Assembly (NCBI RefSeq): GCF_004216565.1
Contig: NZ_SGWV01000010.1
Span: forward strand, 310,001-374,000
Source: Sphaerotilus mobilis
GTDB lineage: Bacteria; Pseudomonadota; Gammaproteobacteria; Burkholderiales; Burkholderiaceae_C
Reading direction: 5' to 3'
Length of the DNA: 64,000 nucleotides
Shown here: one piece after another, positions 53,206-64,000 of the stretch
Layout: each line of letters begins with the position of its first letter
How positions within the stretch are numbered: position 1 is the first letter of the stretch
Position numbers and translations under genes: made by a program
The notes under the pieces: generated by a model
What the model saw: only the letters and a program-made list of their open reading frames with translations
The model's database searches: none
What the model was told of the DNA's origin: nothing

Positions 53206-53832
53206 TCACGGTCGCGCCGCTTGCGTCAGCCGGATGACCAGCAGCGCCAACAGCGCGCCCCAGAAGGCACCGGCCGCATGGGCCAGCGGGGCCACGACGA
53301 TGTCCAGCCCAGCGACGCGGTTCAGCGGCGCTTCCCAGGCCCGCTCCAGCAGCAGCTTGAGCAGCAGCCCAGCGGCCAGCGCCTGACCGAGGTGGCGCTC
53401 GCCACGCCGCTCGCCGCGTGACCAGAGCCAGACGGCGCAGACGGCCACCCCGGCATGCAGCACGCCCGACAGGCCGCCGTAGCGCGTCAGGCCGGGTTGC
53501 AGCAACAGGCTCAGGTGGGTCAGCGGCCAGGCCAGCGCCCAGGCCCAGGCCATGCGCCGGTCCGGCTGCAGCAACCAGCCCAGCGCAGCGACCAGCACGG
53601 CGCCCGACAGATTGGCCAGCAGGTGGGCCGTGTTGAGGTGCATCCAGGCGGCGCTCCACCAGCGCCACGGTTCGTCCCAGGCCCGGTCGGGTCGCCAGGC
53701 CAGCACCTCGCGGGCCAGTGCGTCACCTGGTCCGGACAACACGGCCGGCACCACCAGCACGCTGAGCATGACCAGCCAGGCGACCTGACCGGCGCTCCAG
53801 CGGCGCGGGCGCAGCAGCAACTTCCAGCTCAT
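53206..53832 (-). CDS. rrtA: Rhombosortase (rhomboid-family intramembrane protease)
   Basis: 208 residues with about six hydrophobic helices. WRWWSAAWMHLNTAHLLANLSGAV is the rhomboid-like second segment. The catalytic Ser is in YGGLSGVLHAG (G-x-S-G), and the His is in PLAHAAGAFWG. The short length and LSGVLH motif fit the rhombosortase subgroup, which in other species cleaves C-terminal GlyGly-CTERM sorting tails. No such target protein was recognised in the window. It lies 5 kb from the XrtA-type block and may act independently of it. Confidence 0.8.
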   Translation of the reverse strand: MSWKLLLRPRRWSAGQVAWLVMLSVLVVPAVLSGPGDALAREVLAWRPDRAWDEPWRWWSAAWMHLNTAHLLANLSGAVLVAALGWLLQPDRRMAWAWALAWPLTHLSLLLQPGLTRYGGLSGVLHAGVAVCAVWLWSRGERRGERHLGQALAAGLLLKLLLERAWEAPLNRVAGLDIVVAPLAHAAGAFWGALLALLVIRLTQAARP

Positions 53833-53867
53833 CGTTCAGGGCGGCGTGGGCGGACGCCCTGAGGGCG

Positions 53868-56624
53868 TCAGCCGTTGAAGACGTGAGCCCACAGCGCCAG
53901 CACGGCCTCGCGGTGCGGCGCCAGCGGGCCCAGTTCGTCCAGCGACGGCCGGGCGTTGTCCTCGTCCAGACGGGCCCGGTGCTGGGCGCGGCGCATCTCG
54001 CGGTAGGCGTCGGCCGCTGCCTGGCCCATGCCCGGTGCGAGCAGGCCGGCGGCCTCGGCGCGCTGCAGCAGCGCGATGTTGCCGGCGTTGTCCTGCAGCG
54101 GCGGCACGGCCGCGCTGTGGCTGAGCACGAGGTGCTGCACGGCGAACTCCACGTCCATCATGCCGCCCGGGCTGTGCTTGAGGTCGAACTGCCCCGCAGG
54201 CACGGACTGGGCCGCGCGGACTTTCTCGCGCATCGAGCGGATCTCCTCGCGCAGCGCTGCCTCGTCACGCGGCGCACACAGCACGGCGCGTCGGGTCGCC
54301 TCGAAGGGCTCGGCCAGCTCGCGCGCACCGGCGCAGAAGCGGGCCCGCGTGATGGCCTGGTGTTCCCAGGTCCAGGCGGTGTTGCTGCCGCGACCTTGCT
54401 GATAACGCTCGAAGGAGGCCAGCGAGGTCACCAGCAGGCCCGAGTTGCCGTTGGGCCGCAGGGCGGTGTCGATGTCGAACAGCGCGCCGGCCGAGGTCCG
54501 CAGCGACAGCCACGGGATCAGCTTGCGGGCGAAGGCGGCGTAGACCTCGCTGGCGCGCTCGTCCTCGTCGTCGAACAGGAACACGATGTCGAGGTCGCTG
54601 CCGTAGCCCAGTTCCTTGCCGCCGAGCTTGCCGTAGGCGATGACGGCAAAGCGCGGGGTCTCGCGGTGCCGCTGGCGCAGGTGCTGCCAGGCCCAGCGCA
54701 GCGTGCAGTCCAGCGTCGCGTCGGCCAGCAGCGACAGGTCGTCGGCGACCTGCTCGACGCTGATCTCGCCCTCGACGTCGCGCACCAGCGTGCGGAAGGT
54801 CTCGGCATGGTGGGCGCGCCGCAAGGTGTCCAGCAGCGACTCCTCGTCGGCCTGACCGGAGCGCACCCAGGCCGAGTGGCGATCCTCCAGGTCCTGCTGG
54901 AAGCCGGCGGCGTCGAAGCGTTCATGGGCCAGCCGGGTATCGGCCAGCTCGTCGATCACGCCCGGGTGCTGCATCAGGTAGCGCATCGGCCAGCGCGCCA
55001 GCGCCAGCAGACGCAGCAGGCGGCCGAGCACCTGCGGGCGTTCGGCCAGCAGCGCCAGGTAGCTGTCGCGGCGCAGCAGGGGTTCGACCCAATCGATGAA
55101 GCGCAACAGGGCCTCGTCACGCTGTCTCGGCGTCAGGGCCTCGTGTTCATCGATGATCTTGCGCGATCGCACGAACAGATGGGTCAGGCGCTGGCGGGCC
55201 TCGTCGCGCAGCATGACCACGCGCGGATGCTCGATGAAGCGCTGCAGGCGCTCGGCCACGTCGGCACTCAGTCCGACCAGCAGCGCCGGGCTGTCGAGCT
55301 GCACCGGTTCGCCGCCGCAGCCCTTGCAGCCGCCGTTGTGGCGCACCGGCGGGCGACCGTCATGCAAGAGCGCGTCGAACTCGGTGGCCACGGTCTCGCG
55401 GTGGCTGCACAGCTGCTCGATCAGCTCGCAGGTCTCGGCCTTGCAGACCAGGCCCAGCGAGCGCGCGATCCAGGCCAGGTCGGCATCGGCCGTCGGCAGC
55501 TGGTGGGTCTGCTGGTCATCGAGGTACTGGATGCGGTGTTCGACCCGGCGCAGGAAGGTGTAGGCCTGGGCCAGCTTGTCGGCGATCTCCGGCTTGATCA
55601 GGCCGACCGCCGCCAGCCTCGGCAAGGCCTTGAGCGTCTGGCGGGTGCGGATCTCGGGGAACTGCCCGCCACGCACGACCTGCAGCAGCTGGACGATGAA
55701 CTCAATCTCGCGGATGCCCCCGCGCGAGAGCTTGACGTCGTTGGCGCGTTCGGGCCGGCCGGCGGCGCGGCGGTTGGCCTCGTCGCGGATCTTGCGGTGC
55801 AGCTGGCGCAGGCCCTCGAACACGCCGTAATCGAGGTAGCGGCGGTAGACGAAGGGCGCGACGACCTCGCCCAGCGGCTTGGCGCGGCCGGTGTCGACGG
55901 CCGAACGCGGCGCGACGACGCGGCTCTTGAGCCAGGCGAAGCGTTCCCACTCGCGGCCTTGCACGAGGAAGTACTCCTCCAGCATCGCCAGACTGACGAC
56001 CGGCGGGCCGGCGTTGCCGTTCGGGCGCAGCGCCAGGTCCATGCGGAAGACAAAGCCGTCCTCGGTCGCCTCGCCGATCAGGCTCTGCAGCGAGCGCGCC
56101 AGCCGCGCGAAGTACTCATGCGCGGTGATCACGCCACGGCCGTCGGGGCGGCCGGTGGTCTGGCCTTCTTCCTCGTAGACGTAGACCAGGTCGATGTCGG
56201 AGGACACGTTGAGCTCGCGTGCGCCGAGCTTGCCCATGCCGATGATCCAGAAGTCGATGTCGTCACCGGCCTCATTGCGCGGCGCGCCATGCAGCGCGTC
56301 CAGCTCGGCCCGCGCATGGGTCAGCGCGGCATCCAGCGTGACCTCGGCCAGCTCGGTCATCGCCAGCGTCACCACCGGCATCGGCGCTTGCTGCTCGATG
56401 TCGAGCACGACCAGGCGCTCCATCACCATCTGGCGGACCAAGCGCAGCGCCGAAGGCAGCGGCCGATGGTTCAGGCTGGCCAGCGCGGCCTCGATGCTGG
56501 CGCGGCAGGGCGGGCCCGAGGGCAGACGCTCCAGTTGCGCACCCAGCACGCGGCGCACCCGCTGCACATAGCGGCTGTGGGCCGCATCGGCCTGGGGCGG
56601 CGCCTCGGCGCCCGTTTCGGTCAT
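53868..56624 (-). CDS. glnE: Bifunctional glutamine synthetase adenylyltransferase/deadenylase
   Basis: 918 residues from the ATG at 56624, typical length. Two nucleotidyltransferase domains are visible. The N-terminal deadenylase has IIGMGKLGARELNVSSDIDL, and the C-terminal adenylylase has AYGKLGGKELGYGSDLDIVF. The linking region includes RRVEHRIQYLDDQQTHQLP. It reversibly adenylylates glutamine synthetase in response to PII. It contains an odd HNGGCKGCGG insertion near residue 425 with closely spaced cysteines. It is divergent from the nitrilase-family gene. Confidence 0.95.
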   Translation of the reverse strand: MTETGAEAPPQADAAHSRYVQRVRRVLGAQLERLPSGPPCRASIEAALASLNHRPLPSALRLVRQMVMERLVVLDIEQQAPMPVVTLAMTELAEVTLDAALTHARAELDALHGAPRNEAGDDIDFWIIGMGKLGARELNVSSDIDLVYVYEEEGQTTGRPDGRGVITAHEYFARLARSLQSLIGEATEDGFVFRMDLALRPNGNAGPPVVSLAMLEEYFLVQGREWERFAWLKSRVVAPRSAVDTGRAKPLGEVVAPFVYRRYLDYGVFEGLRQLHRKIRDEANRRAAGRPERANDVKLSRGGIREIEFIVQLLQVVRGGQFPEIRTRQTLKALPRLAAVGLIKPEIADKLAQAYTFLRRVEHRIQYLDDQQTHQLPTADADLAWIARSLGLVCKAETCELIEQLCSHRETVATEFDALLHDGRPPVRHNGGCKGCGGEPVQLDSPALLVGLSADVAERLQRFIEHPRVVMLRDEARQRLTHLFVRSRKIIDEHEALTPRQRDEALLRFIDWVEPLLRRDSYLALLAERPQVLGRLLRLLALARWPMRYLMQHPGVIDELADTRLAHERFDAAGFQQDLEDRHSAWVRSGQADEESLLDTLRRAHHAETFRTLVRDVEGEISVEQVADDLSLLADATLDCTLRWAWQHLRQRHRETPRFAVIAYGKLGGKELGYGSDLDIVFLFDDEDERASEVYAAFARKLIPWLSLRTSAGALFDIDTALRPNGNSGLLVTSLASFERYQQGRGSNTAWTWEHQAITRARFCAGARELAEPFEATRRAVLCAPRDEAALREEIRSMREKVRAAQSVPAGQFDLKHSPGGMMDVEFAVQHLVLSHSAAVPPLQDNAGNIALLQRAEAAGLLAPGMGQAAADAYREMRRAQHRARLDEDNARPSLDELGPLAPHREAVLALWAHVFNG

Positions 56625-56848
56625 CTCGTGTTCGGTCAAGTCCTCGCCCTCGCATGCCCGCACCGATCGACTCGGCCCGGCTCTGTCGGGGTGGTGTCCC
56701 CTCGGGGCACCGCAGCAGAAACGGCGCGAGTATCGTCGTCGCCTCGTGGCTGACGGGGCAATGGGGATTCTCCCCCGCCACCCCGGCACCGCCTGACGCA
56801 GGTCCGGACAGCCGGGCCGCCGTGTGACTTTCGAGCAGGACATCCGCC

Positions 56849-57718
<870 letters not shown>

Positions 57719-57730
57719 GCCGGTGGCCGC

Positions 57731-59020
57731 TCAGCGCGAGCCGAACATCATCCGCCGCGCGACCTGCGACTTCAGCGGCCCCAGCCGATCCAGCAGCGCC
57801 AGCCCGACGCCCCGCACGGTGCTCAGGCCGGGGGCGTTCCAGGTGAAGCTGCGGGCGAGGAAATCGGTCGTCGCGATCAGCGTCCAGCGGTCCGGCGCGC
57901 GGCGCCACGCGGCACGGGCCAGCGCACGGTCCATGTCTGCCGCCGGATCGGTCACACCCGCCAAGGCACCGAGCAGCTCATGGGCGTCACGCAGCCCGAG
58001 GTTGAGGCCTTGGCCGGCCACCGGGTGCAAGGTCTGCGCCGCATTGCCGATGCGCACGGTGCGGCCCTGCACGAGGCTGCGTTCGGCGTTCAGGCCGAGC
58101 GGGAAACACTTCAGCGGGCCGATGCCGGTGAGCCGCCCGACCCGGCGCGGCAACTGGTCGGCCAGCACCAGCAGGCGCTGGCGATCGTCGAGGTCCTTGA
58201 CCGGATCGTCATCGGTCGGCACGCACCAGACCAGCGCGGCGCGCTGGCGGCCGTCACGCGGCGGCAGGGGCAACAGGGCCAGCGGGCCCTGCGGGGTGAA
58301 GCGTTCATAGGCGGTGCCGGCCTCGGCGCCTTCAAGGTCGACCGTGCCGACCCAGGCCGACTGGCGGTAGTCGTGGTGCACGCCCTTGCGGGCCTGGTCG
58401 GCGAACACGCCACCTTCGGCGATGACCGCGACGTCATGGGCCTCGGTCACGCCCGCGTCGATCTCGACCTCATGGCCCCGCGTCACCACGCCGGCAACCT
58501 TGGTGCCCCAGCGGGCCGACAGGCGCTGCGGCTCCTCGGCACAGGCGGCCAGCCAGGCAGCTCGCATCGGCGCGACCAGGTGCCCGTAGGCGATCACCGC
58601 GCCGAGCTGCGACAGGCCTTCATGCTCGGCCCGGATCAGGACCTCGGGCTCCCCGAAACGGCCGCGTCCGGGCAGCGGCAGCAGGTCCAGCAAGGCCGGC
58701 TGCTGCTGCGACACATGCACTGCGCGGATGGGCTCGGCCTGGGCAGCGATCACGCCGTCCCACAGGCCCAGCCGACGCAGGTCCAGCACGGAGCCCTGTG
58801 CCAGCGCCAGCGTGCGGGCATCGCGCGAGACGTCGTGTTCGGGCGGCAGCGCGTCGTGCACCGTGATGCGCGCCTGTGGCAGTGCGCGCCGGGCCTGCAG
58901 CGCCAGCGCCAGGCCGACCGGTCCGGCGCCGATGACGGCCAGCCGCAAGGGCGCGGCAGGAGGGGCGGCAGGGCTCTCGGGGGATGCGGTCGACGAGACG
59001 TCAGGGTTCATGGCGTTCAC
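57731..59020 (-). CDS. UbiH/UbiF-family FAD-dependent monooxygenase
   Basis: 429 residues. The FAD-binding LAVIGAGPVGLALALQAR lies at about 27-44, the DARTLALAQGSVLDLRRLGLW block is typical of aromatic hydroxylases, and the second FAD motif is VRIGNAAQTLHPVAGQGLNL. These are the marks of the ubiquinone hydroxylase group (UbiH, UbiF, UbiI); which ring position it acts on cannot be decided. A roughly 25-residue Ala/Pro/Ser-rich extension precedes the FAD motif. It lies between the nitrilase-family gene and priA. Confidence 0.9.
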   Translation of the reverse strand: MNAMNPDVSSTASPESPAAPPAAPLRLAVIGAGPVGLALALQARRALPQARITVHDALPPEHDVSRDARTLALAQGSVLDLRRLGLWDGVIAAQAEPIRAVHVSQQQPALLDLLPLPGRGRFGEPEVLIRAEHEGLSQLGAVIAYGHLVAPMRAAWLAACAEEPQRLSARWGTKVAGVVTRGHEVEIDAGVTEAHDVAVIAEGGVFADQARKGVHHDYRQSAWVGTVDLEGAEAGTAYERFTPQGPLALLPLPPRDGRQRAALVWCVPTDDDPVKDLDDRQRLLVLADQLPRRVGRLTGIGPLKCFPLGLNAERSLVQGRTVRIGNAAQTLHPVAGQGLNLGLRDAHELLGALAGVTDPAADMDRALARAAWRRAPDRWTLIATTDFLARSFTWNAPGLSTVRGVGLALLDRLGPLKSQVARRMMFGSR

Positions 59021-59112
59021 CAGGCATTGGGTCCGATCGGATCGGGCGATTCTGCGGTCAGCCCGGTGGCAACCACGTCGTTGCGGTCAAGGCCGGTCGC
59101 CGCGGCACACGT

Positions 59113-61341
<2,229 letters not shown>

Positions 61342-61698
61342 TCAGTTAGCCGGAGGAGTTCGTGCGGCTTCGAGATGGAAGACGCAAGTGCCTGATCAAA
61401 AAGGCTTTTCCCTATCTGTCCACGGGTCCTGTGGATAACTTTGTGGGTAAGCTGCGAAAACGCCCCGCAAGCCCTTGCAGATCAAGCCTTGTCCTTGGTT
61501 TGCGGCATTTGGAGGCAGGCTCAAAGCTTTTCCAGATCAAGGACTTAGCACCGGCCTTGTGCGTTGGCATGTGCCATTGCAACAAGCTTGACATCTCCCC
61601 GGTTCCTCATCCGACCTGGGGACAAGTGGGGTGGAAGCGCCACAGATTCATGAAGCGAAACCCCATAAAAAGGGGATTTCGCTGCGCTGTGACCGATG
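61342..61698. other. Gene-free priA-hemE gap with DnaA-box-like sites
   Basis: No supported gene. TGTGGATAA (61430-61438) is the exact complement of the DnaA box TTATCCACA, and TGTGGGTAA (61442-61450) is a one-mismatch copy in the same orientation, three bases apart. The stretch 61365-61600 is noticeably less GC-rich than its flanks and contains AGATCAAG twice. An inverted repeat before hemE ends the gap. Confidence 0.5.
61655..61682 (-). terminator. Inverted repeat after hemE
   Basis: GCGAAACCCC and GGGGATTTCGC pair with one bulged base around an ATAAAAA loop, 17 bases after the hemE stop. The T-rich part lies in the loop, so termination strength is uncertain. Confidence 0.5.
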
Positions 61699-62775
61699 TC
61701 ACGCCGCCGGTGACTGGCGCATGCGGCGGGAGTGGCTGTGCACCGCGTCGACCAGGGCGCTGACCGCCTCGGGCGGGGTGAACTGGCTGATGCCGTGGCC
61801 GAGATTGAAGACATGGCCGGGGTGGTTGCCGTAGCTGTCCAGCACCTTGCAGGCTTCCTCGGCGATCTGTTCCGGGCCGGCAAACAGCACGTTCGGATCC
61901 AGGTTGCCTTGCAGCGCGACCTTGTGCCCGACCCGTTCACGGGCACGCCCAAGGTTGACCGTCCAGTCCAGGCCGATGGCATCGGTGTCGAGATCGGCAA
62001 TCTCGTCGATCCACAAGCCGCCGCCCTTGGTGAAGACGATGCGCGGGATCTGCTGGCCGTCGTGCTCGCGCTTGAGCTGGTCCAGCACCCGGCGGGTGTA
62101 GGCCAGACTGAAGGCTTGGAAGGCACCGTCGGCGAGCACGCCGCCCCAGCTGTCAAACACCATCACGGCCTGGGCGCCGGCCTCGATCTGGGCGTTTAGG
62201 TAGGCCGCGACCGCATCGGCATTGACCGCCAGGATGCGGTGCATCAGGTCCGGTCGGCGGTACATCAGGGACTTGACCAGGCGGTAGTCGTCGCTGCCGC
62301 CGCCTTCGACCATGTAGCAGGCCAGCGTCCACGGGCTGCCCGAGAAGCCGATCAGCGGGACACGGCCATTCAAGGCCTTGCGGATCGACGTCACCGCATC
62401 GAAGACGTAGCGCAGCTTGTCCATGTCGGGCACGGCCAGTTCGGCCACGGCAGCCTCGTCGCGCACGACCTTGGCGAACTTCGGGCCCTCACCCTGGGCG
62501 AAGCTCAGGCCCAGGCCCATCGCGTCGGGCACGGTCAGGATGTCCGAGAACAGGATCGCCGCGTCCAGCGCATAGCGGTCCAGCGGCTGCAGCGTGACCT
62601 CGGTGGCATACGCCACATTCGTCGCCAGACCCATGAAGCTGCCAGCCTTGGCGCGTGTGGCGCAGTACTCCGGCAGGTAGCGTCCAGCCTGGCGCATCAG
62701 CCAGACAGGGGTGTGGTCGGTCGGCTGGCGACGCAGGGCGCGCAGGAAGGTGTCGTTGAGCAGTGGGGCGTTCAT
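61699..62775 (-). CDS. hemE: Uroporphyrinogen decarboxylase
   Basis: 358 residues. It decarboxylates uroporphyrinogen III to coproporphyrinogen III in heme synthesis. Signature [15 protein letters not shown] near residues 23-37 holds the substrate-binding Arg; [19 protein letters not shown] and [19 protein letters not shown] are also typical, and the C-terminal FNLGHGI is present. TACAAT lies six bases before the ATG on the coding strand, with the same surroundings as at rsmD, so the transcript may be leaderless. Confidence 0.97.
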   Translation of the reverse strand: MNAPLLNDTFLRALRRQPTDHTPVWLMRQAGRYLPEYCATRAKAGSFMGLATNVAYATEVTLQPLDRYALDAAILFSDILTVPDAMGLGLSFAQGEGPKFAKVVRDEAAVAELAVPDMDKLRYVFDAVTSIRKALNGRVPLIGFSGSPWTLACYMVEGGGSDDYRLVKSLMYRRPDLMHRILAVNADAVAAYLNAQIEAGAQAVMVFDSWGGVLADGAFQAFSLAYTRRVLDQLKREHDGQQIPRIVFTKGGGLWIDEIADLDTDAIGLDWTVNLGRARERVGHKVALQGNLDPNVLFAGPEQIAEEACKVLDSYGNHPGHVFNLGHGISQFTPPEAVSALVDAVHSHSRRMRQSPAA

Positions 62776-62823
62776 CGTGCGATTGTAGGAAGCGTCCCGC
62801 TGTCGAGGCGGCCGCAGAAACGA

Positions 62824-62849
62824 CAACGCCCGCTGGGCAGCGGGCGTTG
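62824..62849 (-). terminator. Terminator of the ATP synthase operon
   Basis: CAACGCCCGCTG and CAGCGGGCGTTG form a perfect 12-bp stem with a 2-base loop, 39 bases after the atpC stop. The minus strand then reads TCGTTTCTG, a weak T-run. Confidence 0.75.
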
Positions 62850-62887
62850 CAGGGGGTTGACGCGCGGTCAGACCGGCATCGTGCCGA

Positions 62888-63304
62888 TCACTTCTTGCGG
62901 AAGCGGCGCACGGCGGCGATCTGGGCGGCCATGGCCGCGAACTCGCTCTGTGCGCGGGCCAGATCGAGATCGCTCTTGGCGTTCTTGATGGCCTCTTCGG
63001 CAACCCGCTTGGCCTCTTCGGCCTTGGCCTCGTCCAGGTCGTGACCGCGGATGGCGGTGTCGGCCAGCACGGTGACACGGTCCGGCTGGACCTCGAGGAT
63101 GCCGCCAGCGACGAAGACGAACTCTTCTTCGCCCGTGTCAGCCCGCTCGATGCGCACCGCACCCGGCTTGATCCGCGTGATCAGCGGCGTGTGCTTGGGC
63201 AGGATGCCCAGCTCGCCGTTCTCGCCCGGCAGCGCGACAAACTTCGCCTCGCCCGAGAAGATCTGCGCTTCGGCGGAGACGACGTCGACGTGAATCGTTG
63301 CCAT
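62888..63304 (-). CDS. atpC: F1 ATP synthase epsilon subunit
   Basis: 138 residues, standard length. The beta-sandwich begins [20 protein letters not shown] and includes [19 protein letters not shown] and [20 protein letters not shown]. The C-terminal helical hairpin ([20 protein letters not shown]) is the inhibitory arm of the rotary enzyme. It follows atpD after 77 bases and closes the atp operon before a strong hairpin. Confidence 0.97.
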   Translation of the reverse strand: MATIHVDVVSAEAQIFSGEAKFVALPGENGELGILPKHTPLITRIKPGAVRIERADTGEEEFVFVAGGILEVQPDRVTVLADTAIRGHDLDEAKAEEAKRVAEEAIKNAKSDLDLARAQSEFAAMAAQIAAVRRFRKK

Positions 63305-63381
63305 GGTTCTCTTTCTTTCGCGATGGAAGAAGGTTCAGGAAGCCAGCAGACGGCGCCCGGGATGGACGCCGCGCGTGCCGC

Positions 63382-64000
<619 letters not shown>

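Noticed and set aside
53206-53832. Conventional rhomboid protease (GlpG type)
   Set aside because: The short length, LSGVLH active-site context and absence of the GlpG N-terminal domain fit rhombosortase better, though this is a family-level judgement by eye.
61342-61698. Chromosomal replication origin
   Set aside because: Only two DnaA-like boxes, no dnaA, dnaN, rpmH or gidA neighbours and no long AT-rich unwinding region.

Overview
The window is a high-GC chromosomal segment of a betaproteobacterium, most likely in the order Burkholderiales (Leptothrix/Sphaerotilus/Rubrivivax/Ideonella type). This rests on gene order (mutM-TPR-lolB-ispE-tRNA-Gln-prs-rplY-pth; coaD-rsmD-ftsY; atpD-atpC/hemE/priA), a Bug-family binding protein beside a LuxR regulator, and an XrtA-type exopolysaccharide operon. 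No database search was possible; families were recognised by reading motifs.

Layout. 1-2.1 kb: LuxR-type regulator, Bug binding protein and tRNA(CAU). 2.1-5.7 kb: AT-rich accessory DNA beside the tRNA, with two 156-158 bp direct repeats carrying tRNA 3' remnants around a two-gene module (TIR-like protein with a membrane tail, and a HEPN-like protein) behind a LexA-type operator, then two small envelope genes. 5.7-13.2 kb: small membrane and secreted proteins, an SrpA-like catalase, tandem paralogues, a low-GC lipoprotein gene between two truncated gene ends, a DUF5666 lipoprotein and a DJ-1/PfpI protein. 13.3-20.8 kb: defence island with a DUF4411/ImmA-XRE pair and a type III restriction-modification system whose methylase has an AT-rich centre, followed by a coupled histidine phosphatase. 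20.8-25.7 kb: two coupled genes of unclear role, the second a zinc-ribbon/PstS-like/OmpA fusion, behind a Pho-box-like repeat.

25.8-38.7 kb is core: mutY, a dynamin-like GTPase, mutM, a TPR protein, lolB, ispE, tRNA-Gln(TTG), prs, rplY, pth, a ferredoxin, coaD, rsmD and ftsY. 38.8-48.1 kb (minus strand) is an XrtA/PEP-CTERM-type exopolysaccharide block: sugar transferase, export lipoprotein, chain-length protein, tyrosine kinase, outer-membrane protein, and an ATPase fused to a degenerate UDP-GlcNAc-2-epimerase-like domain. XrtA itself is not in the window. 48.4-64 kb is core again: ubiE, a DUF971 gene, gpmA, a rhodanese, grxC, kup, a rhombosortase, glnE, a nitrilase-family amidase, a UbiH-type hydroxylase, priA, hemE, atpC and the 3' part of atpD.

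The strongest candidates for something undescribed are the LexA-box TIR-like/HEPN-like module, the Pho-box-like operon, and the ATPase-epimerase fusion. No CRISPR array, rRNA gene, integrase or recognisable transposase was seen.
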